Positions 47,101-55,453 of a stretch of DNA of 64,000 nucleotides are shown here, one piece after another (positions within the stretch are counted from its first letter, which is position 1; the number at the start of each line of letters is the position of its first letter). The DNA is from Flavobacterium sp. CG_23.5 (GTDB lineage Bacteria; Bacteroidota; Bacteroidia; Flavobacteriales; Flavobacteriaceae): positions 1,173,501 through 1,237,500 of the forward strand of contig NZ_JAGGNA010000001.1 of NCBI RefSeq assembly GCF_017875765.1, in the 5' to 3' direction. The position numbers and the translations under genes were made by a program. Below the pieces are notes generated by a model. The model was given only the letters and a program-made list of their open reading frames with translations. It had not been told where the DNA came from and made no database searches.

Positions 47101-47262
47101 TCTGGAGTTGATGCAAATGGTGCTGTAATTTACTCGCCTACTACCGCTTCGAATAATTCAATTGATTTATCTAATGCGAATCAGTTTGTATATTCAAGAA
47201 ATACATCTCAATTTGGTCAAAACGGAAGATTTGTTTTTGCTAGATTAAGTTTCAGTTTCTAA
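44188..47262 (+). CDS. Large TonB-dependent receptor
   Basis: 1024 residues. Signal peptide about 1-18 (ending ITAQ), a CarboxypepD_reg-like domain (about 20-100, TVTDESKSTLPGTTIIVKDT), a plug with LRGLGPDQVLVLVNGKRRH (about 168-186) and IEKIEVLRDGASAQYGSDA, then a long barrel ending FVFARLSFSF. The NGKRRHTSSL and GVINI motifs place it with colicin I receptor-like TonB receptors rather than SusC. It has no SusD, lipoprotein or regulator neighbour, and a strong terminator follows, so it is transcribed alone. Substrate unknown. Confidence 0.92.
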   Translation: MKKLLFILTLIFTAGITAQEIKVSGTVTDESKSTLPGTTIIVKDTKKGTTTDSDGNYTISAKVGDVLQFSYVGLDTKSISVTGSTLNVTLMGSGETLQDVVVIGSRNPTRTVTESAVPIDVISMKEIASQGPQVNLNQILNMVAPSFTSNTTTVADGTDHIDPAQLRGLGPDQVLVLVNGKRRHTSSLVNINGSPGRGSVGTDLNAIPAFAIEKIEVLRDGASAQYGSDAIAGVININVKKNTNKLDVALFTGSNFAKGANDHTGGHDGNNYQLDLNYGTGLGKEKSFINATGSFQLRDATSRAKDVTGNLFNAYNAVEQRAAEAGTNINALFGNIGTATSPTANQAQIISAIKTYAPSVNYFTAAQQTSIAAATSLYGPTGLQTVLNFDATAGELAYRNLERKDFNMKVGQSSLSSAQFFLNAAYPINDNLEIYAFGGTSYRTGEAAGFYRKPNQSRSYTGLYPNGFLPEIHSTINDISAAAGLRGKIFETWNFDLSNTFGKNTFDYNIENTVNATLREKSATKFDAGGLGFSQNTTNFDISKKFDALNVAFGAEYRHENFKITEGERDSYNLYDINGAVVTGTTPANIKVTDFYGSARPGGAQVFPGFRPANAIDKGRNSVAVYADLEYDVTTKWLVNGAVRFENYSDFGNTTNYKLASRYKVTDNINIRGAVSTGFRAPSLHQIYFNSTATQFVGGVPFEVGTFSNDSQAAKLLGIPTLKQEESQSASIGFTAKIPSANITLTADGYIVKIKDRVTLTDQFARPGGTPAVGTPAYTLNAAFDAAGATAATFFANAIDTESKGIDVVISHKANLGEGISLKTDLSGTISNTRKVGDIHASPILESAGQVNRYFSESSRVYLQEAIPRVKANLTNSLSYKKFDFFLRNVYFGEVTDPNVADANGDGTINAIVVNNKAVENEHPVWGAKIITDLSVGFKITPAAKVVIGANNIFDIYPSLNLGPQTIAQRASGVDANGAVIYSPTTASNNSIDLSNANQFVYSRNTSQFGQNGRFVFARLSFSF

Positions 47263-47281
47263 AAAAATATTTATAATTATG

Positions 47282-47318
47282 AAAAGCCATCAACTGAAAA
47301 GTTGGTGGCTTTTTTTTG
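47282..47318 (+). terminator. Intrinsic terminator after the large TonB receptor
   Basis: AAAGCCATCAACT-GAAA-AGTTGGTGGCTTT with GNRA loop and T-run. Confidence 0.93.
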
Positions 47319-47353
47319 GCATATACTTTTGATTTAAAAGAATCTAAACTTTG

Positions 47354-47361
47354 TACCTTTG
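47354..47361 (+). promoter_or_regulatory. Probable uvrB promoter -7 element (TACCTTTG)
   Basis: TACCTTTG, 28 bases before the uvrB ATG. A TTTTG at 47327-47331 lies about 22 bases upstream as a fitting -33 element, making this one of the best promoters in the window. Confidence 0.6.
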
Positions 47362-47388
47362 TAAAACCTAAAGTTTTGAATTAAATAA

Positions 47389-49380
47389 ATGAATTTTCAA
47401 GTAGTATCCGATTACCAGCCTAAGGGCGACCAACCACAAGCGATTGAAAAACTAACTCAAGGGATTGTTGATGGCGAAAAGTTCCAAACACTTTTGGGTG
47501 TTACTGGTTCTGGGAAGACATTTACAGTAGCGAATGTGATTCAAGAAGTGCAAAGACCCACATTGGTTTTAGCGCACAACAAAACTTTGGCGGCACAATT
47601 GTATTCCGAATTCAAGCAATTTTTTCCAAATAATGCAGTGGAATATTTTGTTTCGTACTACGATTATTACCAGCCTGAAGCTTTTATGCCTGTAACCGGC
47701 GTTTTCATAGAAAAGGATTTATCCATCAATGAAGAATTGGAAAAAATGCGAATGTCAACCACTGCTTCGTTACTTTCGGGACGTAGAGATATTTTGGTTG
47801 TTGCATCGGTTTCGTGTTTGTATGGTATTGGAAATCCTATAGAATTTCAGAAAAACTTAATTCCTGTTGAGAAAGGGCAAATCATTTCCCGAACTAAATT
47901 ATTACATCAATTGGTACAAAGTTTATATTCGAGAACGGAAGCCGATTTTAATCCCGGAAGTTTTAGAATAAAAGGAGATACCGTAGATGTCTATCCTAGT
48001 TATGCTGATGAAGCGTACAGAATCCATTTCTTTGGAGATGAAATCGAAGAAATTGAAAGTTTCGATACAAAGGATTCTAAAGTCCTTGAAAAATTTGACA
48101 AACTGACGATTTACCCTGCTAATATGTTTGTGACTTCTCCAGATGTACTGCAAGGCGCGATTTGGGAAATTCAACAGGATTTAGTAAAACAAGTCGATTA
48201 TTTCAAGGAAATTGGCAAACATTTGGAAGCAAAAAGATTGGAAGAACGTACCAATTTTGATTTGGAAATGATTCGAGAACTCGGATATTGTTCCGGAATT
48301 GAAAATTATTCCCGTTACCTCGATGGTCGTTTACCAGGAACAAGACCTTTTTGCTTGCTGGATTATTTCCCTAAAGATTATTTAATGGTAGTGGACGAAA
48401 GTCACGTAACACTTTCTCAAGTTAGCGCCATGTACGGCGGAGATCGAAGCCGAAAAGAAAATTTAGTAGAATATGGTTTCCGACTTCCCGCGGCAATGGA
48501 CAATCGCCCGTTGAAATTTGAGGAATTTGAAGCGATGCAAAACCAAGTGATTTATGTTTCGGCAACACCAGCCGATTATGAATTAGAAAAAACAGATGGC
48601 GTTGTTGTAGAGCAAGTGATTCGTCCAACAGGATTATTGGATCCAATCATTGAAATCCGACCAAGTTTAAACCAAATCGATGATTTAATTGAAGAAATTC
48701 AGGTTCGAGCAGAAATTGACGAACGTGTTTTGGTGACGACATTAACGAAAAGAATGGCCGAAGAATTGGCTAAATATTTAACAAAAGTTAATATTCGTTG
48801 CCGATACATTCACTCTGAAGTCGATACATTGGAACGAATTGAAATTATGCAAGATTTACGAAAAGGAATTTTTGATGTGTTAATTGGTGTGAATTTACTT
48901 CGTGAAGGCCTGGATTTACCTGAAGTTTCTTTGGTGGCAATTTTAGATGCGGATAAAGAAGGTTTTTTGAGAAGTCATCGTTCTTTAACTCAAACCATTG
49001 GTAGAGCTGCAAGAAATCTAAATGGGAAAGCGATTATGTATGCTGATAAAATCACGAACAGCATGCAAAAAACAATCGATGAAACCAATTACCGAAGAAC
49101 CAAACAGATCAATTATAATACAGCAAATAATTTGGTTCCGATGGCTTTAAACAAAAAAATCGAAAGTGCTTTCACCAAAAACCCTTTAGCCGATTATGAA
49201 TTGGGCTACACCTTGAATACTGCCGCTGAGCCTGAAAATTTATACATGTCGAAACCTGAGATTGAAAAAAAAATCAGGGAAAAACGCAAATCAATGGAGA
49301 AAGCCGCAAAAGATCTAGACTTTATGCAAGCGGCAAAATTGCGTGATGAGATAAAAAAATTACAAGGTCAATTGACTTAA
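47389..49380 (+). CDS. uvrB: Excinuclease ABC subunit B
   Basis: 663 residues. The DNA-damage verification helicase of nucleotide excision repair, acting with UvrA then UvrC. Walker A GVTGSGKTF (37-45), the beta-hairpin region YYDYYQPEAFMP that clamps the strands, DESH box in VVDESHVTL, helicase motif V/VI region (GLDLPEVSLVAILDADKEG and QTIGRAARN) and a C-terminal UVR domain (about 625-660) are all present. Its stop overlaps the stop of the convergent TerB-like gene. Confidence 0.97.
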   Translation: MNFQVVSDYQPKGDQPQAIEKLTQGIVDGEKFQTLLGVTGSGKTFTVANVIQEVQRPTLVLAHNKTLAAQLYSEFKQFFPNNAVEYFVSYYDYYQPEAFMPVTGVFIEKDLSINEELEKMRMSTTASLLSGRRDILVVASVSCLYGIGNPIEFQKNLIPVEKGQIISRTKLLHQLVQSLYSRTEADFNPGSFRIKGDTVDVYPSYADEAYRIHFFGDEIEEIESFDTKDSKVLEKFDKLTIYPANMFVTSPDVLQGAIWEIQQDLVKQVDYFKEIGKHLEAKRLEERTNFDLEMIRELGYCSGIENYSRYLDGRLPGTRPFCLLDYFPKDYLMVVDESHVTLSQVSAMYGGDRSRKENLVEYGFRLPAAMDNRPLKFEEFEAMQNQVIYVSATPADYELEKTDGVVVEQVIRPTGLLDPIIEIRPSLNQIDDLIEEIQVRAEIDERVLVTTLTKRMAEELAKYLTKVNIRCRYIHSEVDTLERIEIMQDLRKGIFDVLIGVNLLREGLDLPEVSLVAILDADKEGFLRSHRSLTQTIGRAARNLNGKAIMYADKITNSMQKTIDETNYRRTKQINYNTANNLVPMALNKKIESAFTKNPLADYELGYTLNTAAEPENLYMSKPEIEKKIREKRKSMEKAAKDLDFMQAAKLRDEIKKLQGQLT

Positions 49381-49778
49381 TTTTGTTGTTCTTGAAAAAC
49401 ATTCAATAAAACTTCTGGAGGAATAATAGCATTGGGAGCTTTTTTCATCATTTCAAGTATACGTTTTGTGGAAGATGGGTTTAATCCCATATCGACTGCT
49501 ATTTGCTGAATAGCAATTTCTTCTTTTTTATGCAAAATCTGATCCACATGCATCAATAAAGCCAAACGATAGAATTGTTGAATCCGTTGAAACTCCGTTT
49601 TGATTACTATTTTTGGAAGTTCTTGGTGAAATAAATCATTAAAATCTTCCTTTTCAATATTCAATTCATCTGCTACTAAATATAAAAAGTCATATTCTCT
49701 CTTATGCAATTTTCCATCAACAGTAGAAAATGCAATCATTTCTAAAAGCAAACTTACTTTTTCTTCGTTAGTATCCAT
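49377..49778 (-). CDS. TerB-like fold protein
   Basis: 133 residues, all helical, with MIAFSTVDGKLHKREYDFLY near the start and LLMHVDQILHKKEEIAIQQI in the middle: two acidic/His helix turns (VDGKLHKRE and VDQILHKKE) as in the TerB domain, which binds metal. No tellurite genes are near. Its last four bases overlap the uvrB stop. Function unknown; it may link to envelope or stress pathways as other stand-alone TerB domains are thought to. Confidence 0.75.
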   Translation of the reverse strand: MDTNEEKVSLLLEMIAFSTVDGKLHKREYDFLYLVADELNIEKEDFNDLFHQELPKIVIKTEFQRIQQFYRLALLMHVDQILHKKEEIAIQQIAVDMGLNPSSTKRILEMMKKAPNAIIPPEVLLNVFQEQQN

Positions 49779-49890
49779 CCAATTATTTTTTGCTAAAATA
49801 TCGCTTTTAAATTAAAATACAATAATTAGCATAATGATTAAATATCTTTTATTGATTTACAGATATTAGAGAACAATTGCAGGAAACACA

Positions 49891-49929
49891 AAAAAAGAGA
49901 GAGAATCAATTTTGATTCTCTCTCTCTTT
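49891..49929 (-). terminator. Terminator of the Arg/Tyr-repeat gene
   Basis: AAAGAGAGAGAATCAA pairs with TTGATTCTCTCTCTTT around two bases, about 25 bases after the stop. Confidence 0.85.
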
Positions 49930-49950
49930 GCTATTTACATTAAATAGGTA

Positions 49951-50286
49951 TTAATCATCGTACCCATCGTTATCGCAATGTCCATTATCTCTTTGTTCAT
50001 ATCTTCTTTGCGCTTCGTACCTTCTTTGCGCTTCATATCTTCTTTGCGCTTCGTATCTTCTTCTATCATAATCTCTTCGATTATTATATTCTCCAGTATT
50101 ACAGTACACTCTATCATTATCTTGATATTCTCTGTAAACTCTTTGAGGAGCATATCCCCGCTCATAATGACCTGAAACCACTACTGCTGGAAGTCCAACA
50201 TTTAAACCAAACGATACCTGTGCATTTATAGCACTGGTGGCAAAAAAGGCTATACCTAATAATGCGAGTAACTTTATTTTTTTCAT
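49951..50286 (-). CDS. Exported Arg/Tyr-repeat protein
   Basis: 111 residues. Signal peptide about 1-22 (ending SAINA), then VSFGLNVGLPAVVVSGHYE, then a charged low-complexity tail with near-perfect YEAQRR units (about 77-97, three to four copies; 18-bp DNA repeats at roughly 49995-50060), ending in Asp-rich DNDGYDD. Related small Flavobacterium proteins share the GLPAVVVSGHY-like start. Function unknown. The repeat number is likely to vary. A sigma-54-like sequence lies about 40-53 bases upstream. Confidence 0.75.
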   Translation of the reverse strand: MKKIKLLALLGIAFFATSAINAQVSFGLNVGLPAVVVSGHYERGYAPQRVYREYQDNDRVYCNTGEYNNRRDYDRRRYEAQRRYEAQRRYEAQRRYEQRDNGHCDNDGYDD

Positions 50287-50716
50287 CTTTTCAAAATATT
50301 AATTAATAACTGCACTAGCGAAATCCAATAACTGTGCCAGTAAATAATTTTAATATTGGCACGAATTAACGAAATATAAGAAAAATCGAAATAAAAAAAA
50401 CGCATTACCCCTATTATCAATTGTTTAAAAAAAATAAAAAAAATAGCGTAAAATGAAAATTTAACAAATCAACGAAATTCAAGCACTGAAACGATAGTAA
50501 TTTGGAAAGTAATTCTAGTGTAAATCGGAGCAATTAATCAAAATATAGTAGCAATTAAAGTAGAGGGCAACAACTGAATCAATTTGGTTTTTTGAACAAG
50601 ATCATTATTTTAATAAAACATCCTCAATTAAATTTTTATTCAAAATCAAATTATAAAAATAATTACTAATTTTAGCTGAAATATTCCTGCTAAATTAAAA
50701 TACAAATTATAACTTA
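50287..50716. other. Intergenic region between divergent genes
   Basis: 430 AT-rich bases without a gene. The left end holds GTGCCA (50334-50339) and TGGCAC (50357-50362) as an inverted repeat 17 bases apart, overlapping a sigma-54-like motif. Nothing else is recognised. Confidence 0.45.
50324..50339 (-). promoter_or_regulatory. Sigma-54-like promoter candidate (TGGCAC-N5-TTGGA)
   Basis: On the minus strand TGGCACAGTTATTGGA resembles the -24/-12 consensus TGGCAC-N5-TTGCA with one mismatch at the -12 element (GG for GC). It ends 37 bases before the ATG of the Arg/Tyr-repeat gene, a suitable distance. Confidence 0.35.
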
Positions 50717-51520
50717 ATGATTAAACGACTTCCCCTTCTTGTTGCATTGCTTTTTGCACTTACAAATACAATAGCTCAAAAAAGTACCGCCTCAAAACAA
50801 GTTTCAAGTTTTACGATATATGCCCCTCAATTACATTCTAACAAAAAAATTTGGGTGTATTTACCAAAAAATTATTCAACTTCTCATAAAAAATATTCGG
50901 TTATTTATATGCATGATGCCCAAAATCTTTTTGACGTCAAAACATCTTACTCCGGCGAATGGAATGTTGATGAAAAGCTGGACAGTATCAATGCACAAGT
51001 TATCGTCATTGGGATTGAGCATGGAAACGATAAACGTATGGAGGAATTAACTCCCTATAAAAACGAAAAATACGGAGGCGGAAATGCTGACGCTTATTTG
51101 GAATTTATGGTCAATACACTAAAACCTCAAGTAGACAAAACCTATAGAACTAAAACAGACAAAAAGCATACTATCATTATGGGAAGTTCCCTTGGAGGCT
51201 TAGTTTCCTATTATGCGATCTTAAAATATCCGCAAATATTTGGTAAAGCCGGTGTTTTCTCCCCTTCCTTTTGGTTTTCAAAAGAAATTTATAACTTAAC
51301 GGAAAAGACAAAAAAAATAAAAACGAAAATCTATTTTCTCTGCGGTGACAACGAAAGTGAGGATATGGTCAATGATCTTAATAAAATGGAGCATTTATTG
51401 AATACAAAAAGATGTTACTGCTTGAATTTAAATGAAAAGAAAATTGTAAAAGGAGGACAACATAATGAAAAATTATGGCGTGATGGTTTTGCAAAAGCAA
51501 TTGTATGGCTTGGCTATTAA
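50717..51520 (+). CDS. Exported alpha/beta esterase (Fes/IroE-like, esterase D fold)
   Basis: 267 residues. Signal peptide about 1-20 (ending NTIAQ). VYLPKNYSTSHKKYSVIYMHDAQ (47-69) is the family opening, the nucleophile is Ser158 in MGSSLGG (155-161), and the closing GGQHNEKLWRDGF supplies the His. This is the putative esterase family that includes siderophore esterases and feruloyl-type hydrolases. It is periplasmic by its signal. The dipeptide epimerase gene starts 43 bases later, so they may be co-transcribed. Confidence 0.87.
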   Translation: MIKRLPLLVALLFALTNTIAQKSTASKQVSSFTIYAPQLHSNKKIWVYLPKNYSTSHKKYSVIYMHDAQNLFDVKTSYSGEWNVDEKLDSINAQVIVIGIEHGNDKRMEELTPYKNEKYGGGNADAYLEFMVNTLKPQVDKTYRTKTDKKHTIIMGSSLGGLVSYYAILKYPQIFGKAGVFSPSFWFSKEIYNLTEKTKKIKTKIYFLCGDNESEDMVNDLNKMEHLLNTKRCYCLNLNEKKIVKGGQHNEKLWRDGFAKAIVWLGY

Positions 51521-51563
51521 TATTTTTTATAAGAAAATCCCTTTTGAATAACAACCTTACTTT

Positions 51564-52595
51564 ATGCAGCTGATTTTAAGAGAATTTGAACTTAAATTAA
51601 AACATACATTTACCATTTCGAGAAAATCGATTGATGTACAACCCACATTAATCGTTGAATTAAAAAGCGAAGGGTTTTCCGGATATGGAGAAGCAACTTC
51701 AAATCCCTATTATAACATTGGAGTTCCAATGATGATTCAAGATTTACTGAAAATCAAAAAACAAATCGAAGTTGTCACCAATGAAACTCCAGAAGAATAT
51801 TGGGATAAAATGTATCCTTTCCTCAAAGAAAATTTGTTCGCTTTATGCGCATTAGACATCGCATACAATGACTTATATGCCCGCAAAAAAGGAAAAAAAC
51901 TCTACGAATTATGGAATTATCCCATCGATAAAATTCCTTTGACCGATTTTACAATTGGAATAGATACCATAGAAAAAATGGTTTTAAAAATGGAAGAAAT
52001 GCCTTGGCCCATTTATAAAATAAAATTGGGAACTCCCGATGATATTGCCATAGTAAAAGAATTACGCAAACATTCTAATTCGGTTTTTCGAGTTGATGCT
52101 AACTGTGGTTGGGAAGTAAACGAGACTCTCAATAATGCCATTGAGTTAAAAAAATTAGGAGTAGAATTTATAGAACAACCCTTAAAAGCAGATAATTGGG
52201 AAGGTCATGCAACAATTTTTAAAAATTCAGTATTACCAATAATTGCGGATGAAAGCTGCATACTCGAAGAAGATGTAGTCAAATGTCATACTTATTTCCA
52301 TGGGGTAAATATAAAATTAATGAAATGTGGTGGAATTACCCCAGGGAGAAGGATGATTCAACAGGCGAAGAATTTAGGTTTAAAAACTATGGTAGGCTGC
52401 ATGACTGAATCTACCGTAGGCATTTCTGCAATTGCGCATTTATTACCGGAATTAGATTATGTTGATATGGATGGCGCTCTGCTTTTGGCCGAAGATATTG
52501 CAACTGGCGTAGCAATTATTGACGGTAAAATCATTTATTCTCAAACCAACGGTACTGGAGTTCAGTTAAAGGATTCCATCTCGTTTCATGCATAA
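51564..52595 (+). CDS. Dipeptide epimerase (L-Ala-D/L-Glu type, enolase superfamily)
   Basis: 343 residues. Epimerises the C-terminal residue of dipeptides such as L-Ala-D-Glu from recycled peptidoglycan. MR/MLE fold motifs: YKIKLGTP with Lys152 and Lys154 (KxK base), metal ligands Asp178 in VDANCGW, Glu204 in EFIEQPL and Asp229 in IADESC, and the second base in NIKLMKCGG (Lys251/Lys254). The GCMTESTVGIS strand follows. The exact dipeptide cannot be read; L-Ala-Glu is the family norm. Confidence 0.9.
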   Translation: MQLILREFELKLKHTFTISRKSIDVQPTLIVELKSEGFSGYGEATSNPYYNIGVPMMIQDLLKIKKQIEVVTNETPEEYWDKMYPFLKENLFALCALDIAYNDLYARKKGKKLYELWNYPIDKIPLTDFTIGIDTIEKMVLKMEEMPWPIYKIKLGTPDDIAIVKELRKHSNSVFRVDANCGWEVNETLNNAIELKKLGVEFIEQPLKADNWEGHATIFKNSVLPIIADESCILEEDVVKCHTYFHGVNIKLMKCGGITPGRRMIQQAKNLGLKTMVGCMTESTVGISAIAHLLPELDYVDMDGALLLAEDIATGVAIIDGKIIYSQTNGTGVQLKDSISFHA

Positions 52596-52626
52596 AAAAT
52601 ATACGAGTCTAATTGCTTTAAAAACG

Positions 52627-52634
52627 TACCTTTG
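52627..52634 (+). promoter_or_regulatory. Probable DUF1456-gene promoter -7 element (TACCTTTG)
   Basis: TACCTTTG, 16 bases before the ATG at 52650, same sequence as the uvrB -7 element. Confidence 0.45.
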
Positions 52635-52649
52635 TAAAAAATTAAAAAG

Positions 52650-53120
52650 ATGACAAATAACGATATCCTTAAAAAATTACGCGTAGCTCTAATGCTCCGT
52701 GATGACCAAATAGTTGAAATATTAGAATTGGTAGATTTTAGAATTACTAAATCGGAATTAGGTGCTTTTTTCCGTGCGGAAGACCATGAGAATTATATGG
52801 AATGTGGCGACCAAGTGTTGCGTAACTTCCTAAACGCTCTTGTGATTCACTTGCGTGGAACGAAAGAAAATCCAAAAAATCCAAACGATGTTTTAGCCAA
52901 ACACAAAGCTCAAATACCTGCTAAAGAAGGATCGAAAGACAGACCTGAATTTAAAGCAACACCAAAAGACGAAGAAAGAGCTAGAGGTGATCAAAAACCA
53001 AGTAAATCTGCTGATTTTAAGAAAAAACCTGCCTTTAATTCTAAAGACAAAAAAGCGGCACCGAAAGTACAAGTTGTAGAAAAGGTAAAGTATAGTAACG
53101 GAAATAAGAAAAAATCTTAA
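52650..53120 (+). CDS. DUF1456 (YehS-like) family protein
   Basis: 156 residues. The N-terminal ~75 residues carry two related helical units: ILKKLRVALMLRDDQIVEIL and QVLRNFLNALVIHLRG, with the linking segment VDFRITKSELGAFFRAEDHENY, as in DUF1456/YehS. The C-terminal half is a Lys-rich disordered tail (about 90-156) that YehS-type proteins of this phylum often have. Function unknown. The next gene begins four bases after the stop, on the same transcript. Confidence 0.87.
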   Translation: MTNNDILKKLRVALMLRDDQIVEILELVDFRITKSELGAFFRAEDHENYMECGDQVLRNFLNALVIHLRGTKENPKNPNDVLAKHKAQIPAKEGSKDRPEFKATPKDEERARGDQKPSKSADFKKKPAFNSKDKKAAPKVQVVEKVKYSNGNKKKS

Positions 53121-53124
53121 TATT

Positions 53125-53784
53125 TTGAAAACGGCTTTAATCATAGGAAGTACAGGTTTAATAGGTGCAAGATTATTGAATCTTCTTTTGGAAAGCAGCG
53201 ACTATGAAAAAGTAGTTACTTTCGTAAAAAGAGATACAGGTATAAAACATCCAAAATTAACGCAACATATTATTGATTTCGACAAACCTGAAAGCTATAA
53301 AGAATTAGTTGTTGGTGATGATTTCTTTTGCACCATTGGAACAACCATTAATAAAGCAGGAAGCAAAGAGGCCTTCAGAAAAGTAGATTTCGGATATCCG
53401 CGACAATTTGCAACATTTGCAGCGGAAAATAAAGTCAAACAATTTCTTATTATATCCTCTCTTGGCGCCGATGAAACTTCTGGAAATTTTTACCTGAAAA
53501 CCAAAGGTGAAATTGAAACTTTCCTTAAAAATTGTAATTTTGAAAGTGCTTCTGCACTAAGACCTTCTTTACTTCTGGGAAACCGAAATGAATTTAGATT
53601 AGGTGAAAAAATAGGGGCGTTTTTCATGAAAACGTTCTCCGTTTTACTTTTAGGAAATTTAAAAAAATACAAACCTATAGAAAGTAACGATGTTGCAAAA
53701 GCATTAGTGAAAATTGCACAAAAAAACAATAAAGGATTCAACATTTATGAATCGGATTTGATTCAAAATACAGCAAATTCTTAA
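53125..53784 (+). CDS. NAD(P)-binding Rossmann protein, NAD(P)H-binding oxidoreductase
   Basis: 219 residues from a TTG at 53125, the only start that places the Rossmann GSTGLIGARLL (8-18) at the right distance. Atypical short-chain-type fold: FVKRDTG, DFFCTIGTTI, then LIISSLGADETSGNFYLKTKGEIE with a YxxxK-like Tyr/Lys pair. Family relatives are NmrA/HTATIP2-like oxidoreductases or sugar-nucleotide binding proteins. Overlapping transcript with the DUF1456 gene; a terminator follows. Confidence 0.82.
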   Translation: MKTALIIGSTGLIGARLLNLLLESSDYEKVVTFVKRDTGIKHPKLTQHIIDFDKPESYKELVVGDDFFCTIGTTINKAGSKEAFRKVDFGYPRQFATFAAENKVKQFLIISSLGADETSGNFYLKTKGEIETFLKNCNFESASALRPSLLLGNRNEFRLGEKIGAFFMKTFSVLLLGNLKKYKPIESNDVAKALVKIAQKNNKGFNIYESDLIQNTANS

Positions 53785-53790
53785 AACAAA

Positions 53791-53826
53791 AAAAAATCCT
53801 GTTCGCCACGGCAAACAGGATTTTTT
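53791..53826. terminator. Bidirectional terminator between the Rossmann gene and sucC
   Basis: AAAAAATCCTGTT and AACAGGATTTTTT enclose a GCC/GGC inner pairing, with A/T runs on both sides. Confidence 0.9.
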
Positions 53827-53865
53827 GTTATAAATAAAGAGCAACTGTAGTGTCTCTTTATTTGC

Positions 53866-55062
53866 TTATTTAGAAAGAGCTGCTTTTACTTGATCAGCCG
53901 CTTCTTGAAATTCAACAGCAGATAAAATTGGCATTCCTGAATTATCAATTAATTCTTTTGCGATAGCTGCATTTGTACCTTGTAAACGAACAATGATCGG
54001 TACTTTAATTGCATCACCCATATTTTTATAAGCATCAACAACTCCTTGCGCCACACGGTCACAACGAACGATTCCACCAAAAATATTAATTAAAATTGCT
54101 TTTACGTTTGGATCTTTCAATATAATACGGAAAGCAGTTTCAACACGTTTTGCATCAGCAGTTCCACCTACGTCAAGGAAGTTAGCAGGCTCAAAACCAG
54201 CATATTTAATTAAATCCATTGTTGCCATCGCTAAACCAGCTCCGTTAACCATACATCCAACTGTACCGTCAAGATCAACGTAATTTAATCCTACTTCTTT
54301 AGCTTCAACTTCGATTGGGTTCTCCTCACGAATGTCACGCATATCAGCATATTTTTTTTGTCTGTATAAAGCATTATCATCGATATTTACTTTAGCATCT
54401 ACAGCCATAATTTTATTGTCAGATGTTTTCAAAACCGGGTTGATTTCAAACATCGATGCATCAGATCCAATATATGCATTGTATAAAGAATCGATAAATT
54501 TTACCATTTCTTTGAACGCATTTCCTGAAAGACCTAAATTAAAAGCAATTCTTCTTGCTTGAAAACCTTGCAATCCAACAGAGGGATCAATTTCTTCAGT
54601 AAAAATTAAATGTGGCGTATGTTCCGCAACTTCTTCAATATCCATTCCACCTTCAGTAGAATACATAATCATGTTACGACCTGTAGCTCTATTCAATAAA
54701 ACAGAAACATAAAACTCAGAAGTTTCACTTTCACCAGGATAATAAACATCTTCAGCGATTAAAACTTTGTGTACTTTTTTACCTTCGGCAGAAGTTTGAG
54801 GTGTAACTAATTGCATTCCGATGATTTGTTCTGCAATTTCTTCTACTTGTTGTAAGTTTTTTGCCAATTTAACTCCACCACCTTTTCCACGTCCACCTGC
54901 ATGAACTTGGGCTTTTACAACATACCAACTTGTACCCGTTTCGGTAGTTAATTGTTTAGCAGCAGCAACCGCTTCTACTGGGCTATTAGCAACGATTCCG
55001 CGTTGAATGCGAACTCCGTAACTAGCTAAAATCTCTTTTCCTTGATATTCGTGTATGTTCAT
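53866..55062 (-). CDS. sucC: Succinyl-CoA synthetase, ADP-forming, beta subunit
   Basis: 398 residues. Makes succinate and ATP from succinyl-CoA with the alpha subunit SucD. ATP-grasp motifs: MNIHEYQGKEILASYGV, KAQVHAGGRGKGGGVKLA region, GGMDIEEVAE, metal-binding FEINPVL, and the C-terminal GGTADAKRVE and NIFGGIVRCDRVA. sucD is not adjacent, the usual layout in Bacteroidetes. Convergent with the Rossmann gene. Confidence 0.96.
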   Translation of the reverse strand: MNIHEYQGKEILASYGVRIQRGIVANSPVEAVAAAKQLTTETGTSWYVVKAQVHAGGRGKGGGVKLAKNLQQVEEIAEQIIGMQLVTPQTSAEGKKVHKVLIAEDVYYPGESETSEFYVSVLLNRATGRNMIMYSTEGGMDIEEVAEHTPHLIFTEEIDPSVGLQGFQARRIAFNLGLSGNAFKEMVKFIDSLYNAYIGSDASMFEINPVLKTSDNKIMAVDAKVNIDDNALYRQKKYADMRDIREENPIEVEAKEVGLNYVDLDGTVGCMVNGAGLAMATMDLIKYAGFEPANFLDVGGTADAKRVETAFRIILKDPNVKAILINIFGGIVRCDRVAQGVVDAYKNMGDAIKVPIIVRLQGTNAAIAKELIDNSGMPILSAVEFQEAADQVKAALSK

Positions 55063-55075
55063 AATATAGAATTTG

Positions 55076-55099
55076 TCTGGATTCTGAATTTATTCCAGA
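55076..55099 (-). promoter_or_regulatory. Inverted repeat in the sucC leader
   Basis: TCTGGA and TCCAGA arms, with overlapping ATTCTG/CAGAAT arms (55081-55101). It is 14-37 bases before the sucC ATG. Regulator site or leader hairpin; not proven. Confidence 0.3.
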
Positions 55100-55445
55100 A
55101 TAAAAGTGCCACAAAAATAGCAAAATTAAACAGAACTGTTATTTATTTTTCAATATAATATGCAACATAAATCAGTTTATTCTGTACCAGCCTCACTTTA
55201 GATTAGAAAAAAATAAAATTTAAAAATTCTTTACTAATTTGTTATAAAATTTAAAAAGAAATCCGAGGTAGAACATTTCTTTCAAAACTGGGAGCTTCGA
55301 CTCTTTTTATTTGTTTACTTATTAGCGATTAATCATTTCACAAGTATTTAAACATCGTTTTTGCGATTTATTCAACCCTTTTTTACTATTACTGTAAAAA
55401 TCGACCCGTTTTGGCATTTACACCTATTATATCCTAGCAAACCTT

Positions 55446-55453
55446 TAATTTTG
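55446..55453 (+). promoter_or_regulatory. Probable gltB promoter -7 element (TAATTTTG)
   Basis: TAATTTTG, 18 bases before the gltB ATG. Confidence 0.45.

Noticed and set aside
44188..47262. SusC/SusD polysaccharide-utilisation locus
   Set aside because: No SusD-like lipoprotein, glycosidase or regulator adjoins either TonB receptor, and their plug motifs are not SusC-type.
49935..50175. Other frames through the Arg/Tyr repeats (both strands)
   Set aside because: 18-bp repeats keep all frames open; only the 49951-50286 frame has a signal peptide and a conserved secreted start.
50355..50371. Second TTGGCACG sequence as a plus-strand sigma-54 promoter
   Set aside because: The -12 TTGC element is missing at the required spacing and the next plus-strand gene is about 350 bases away.
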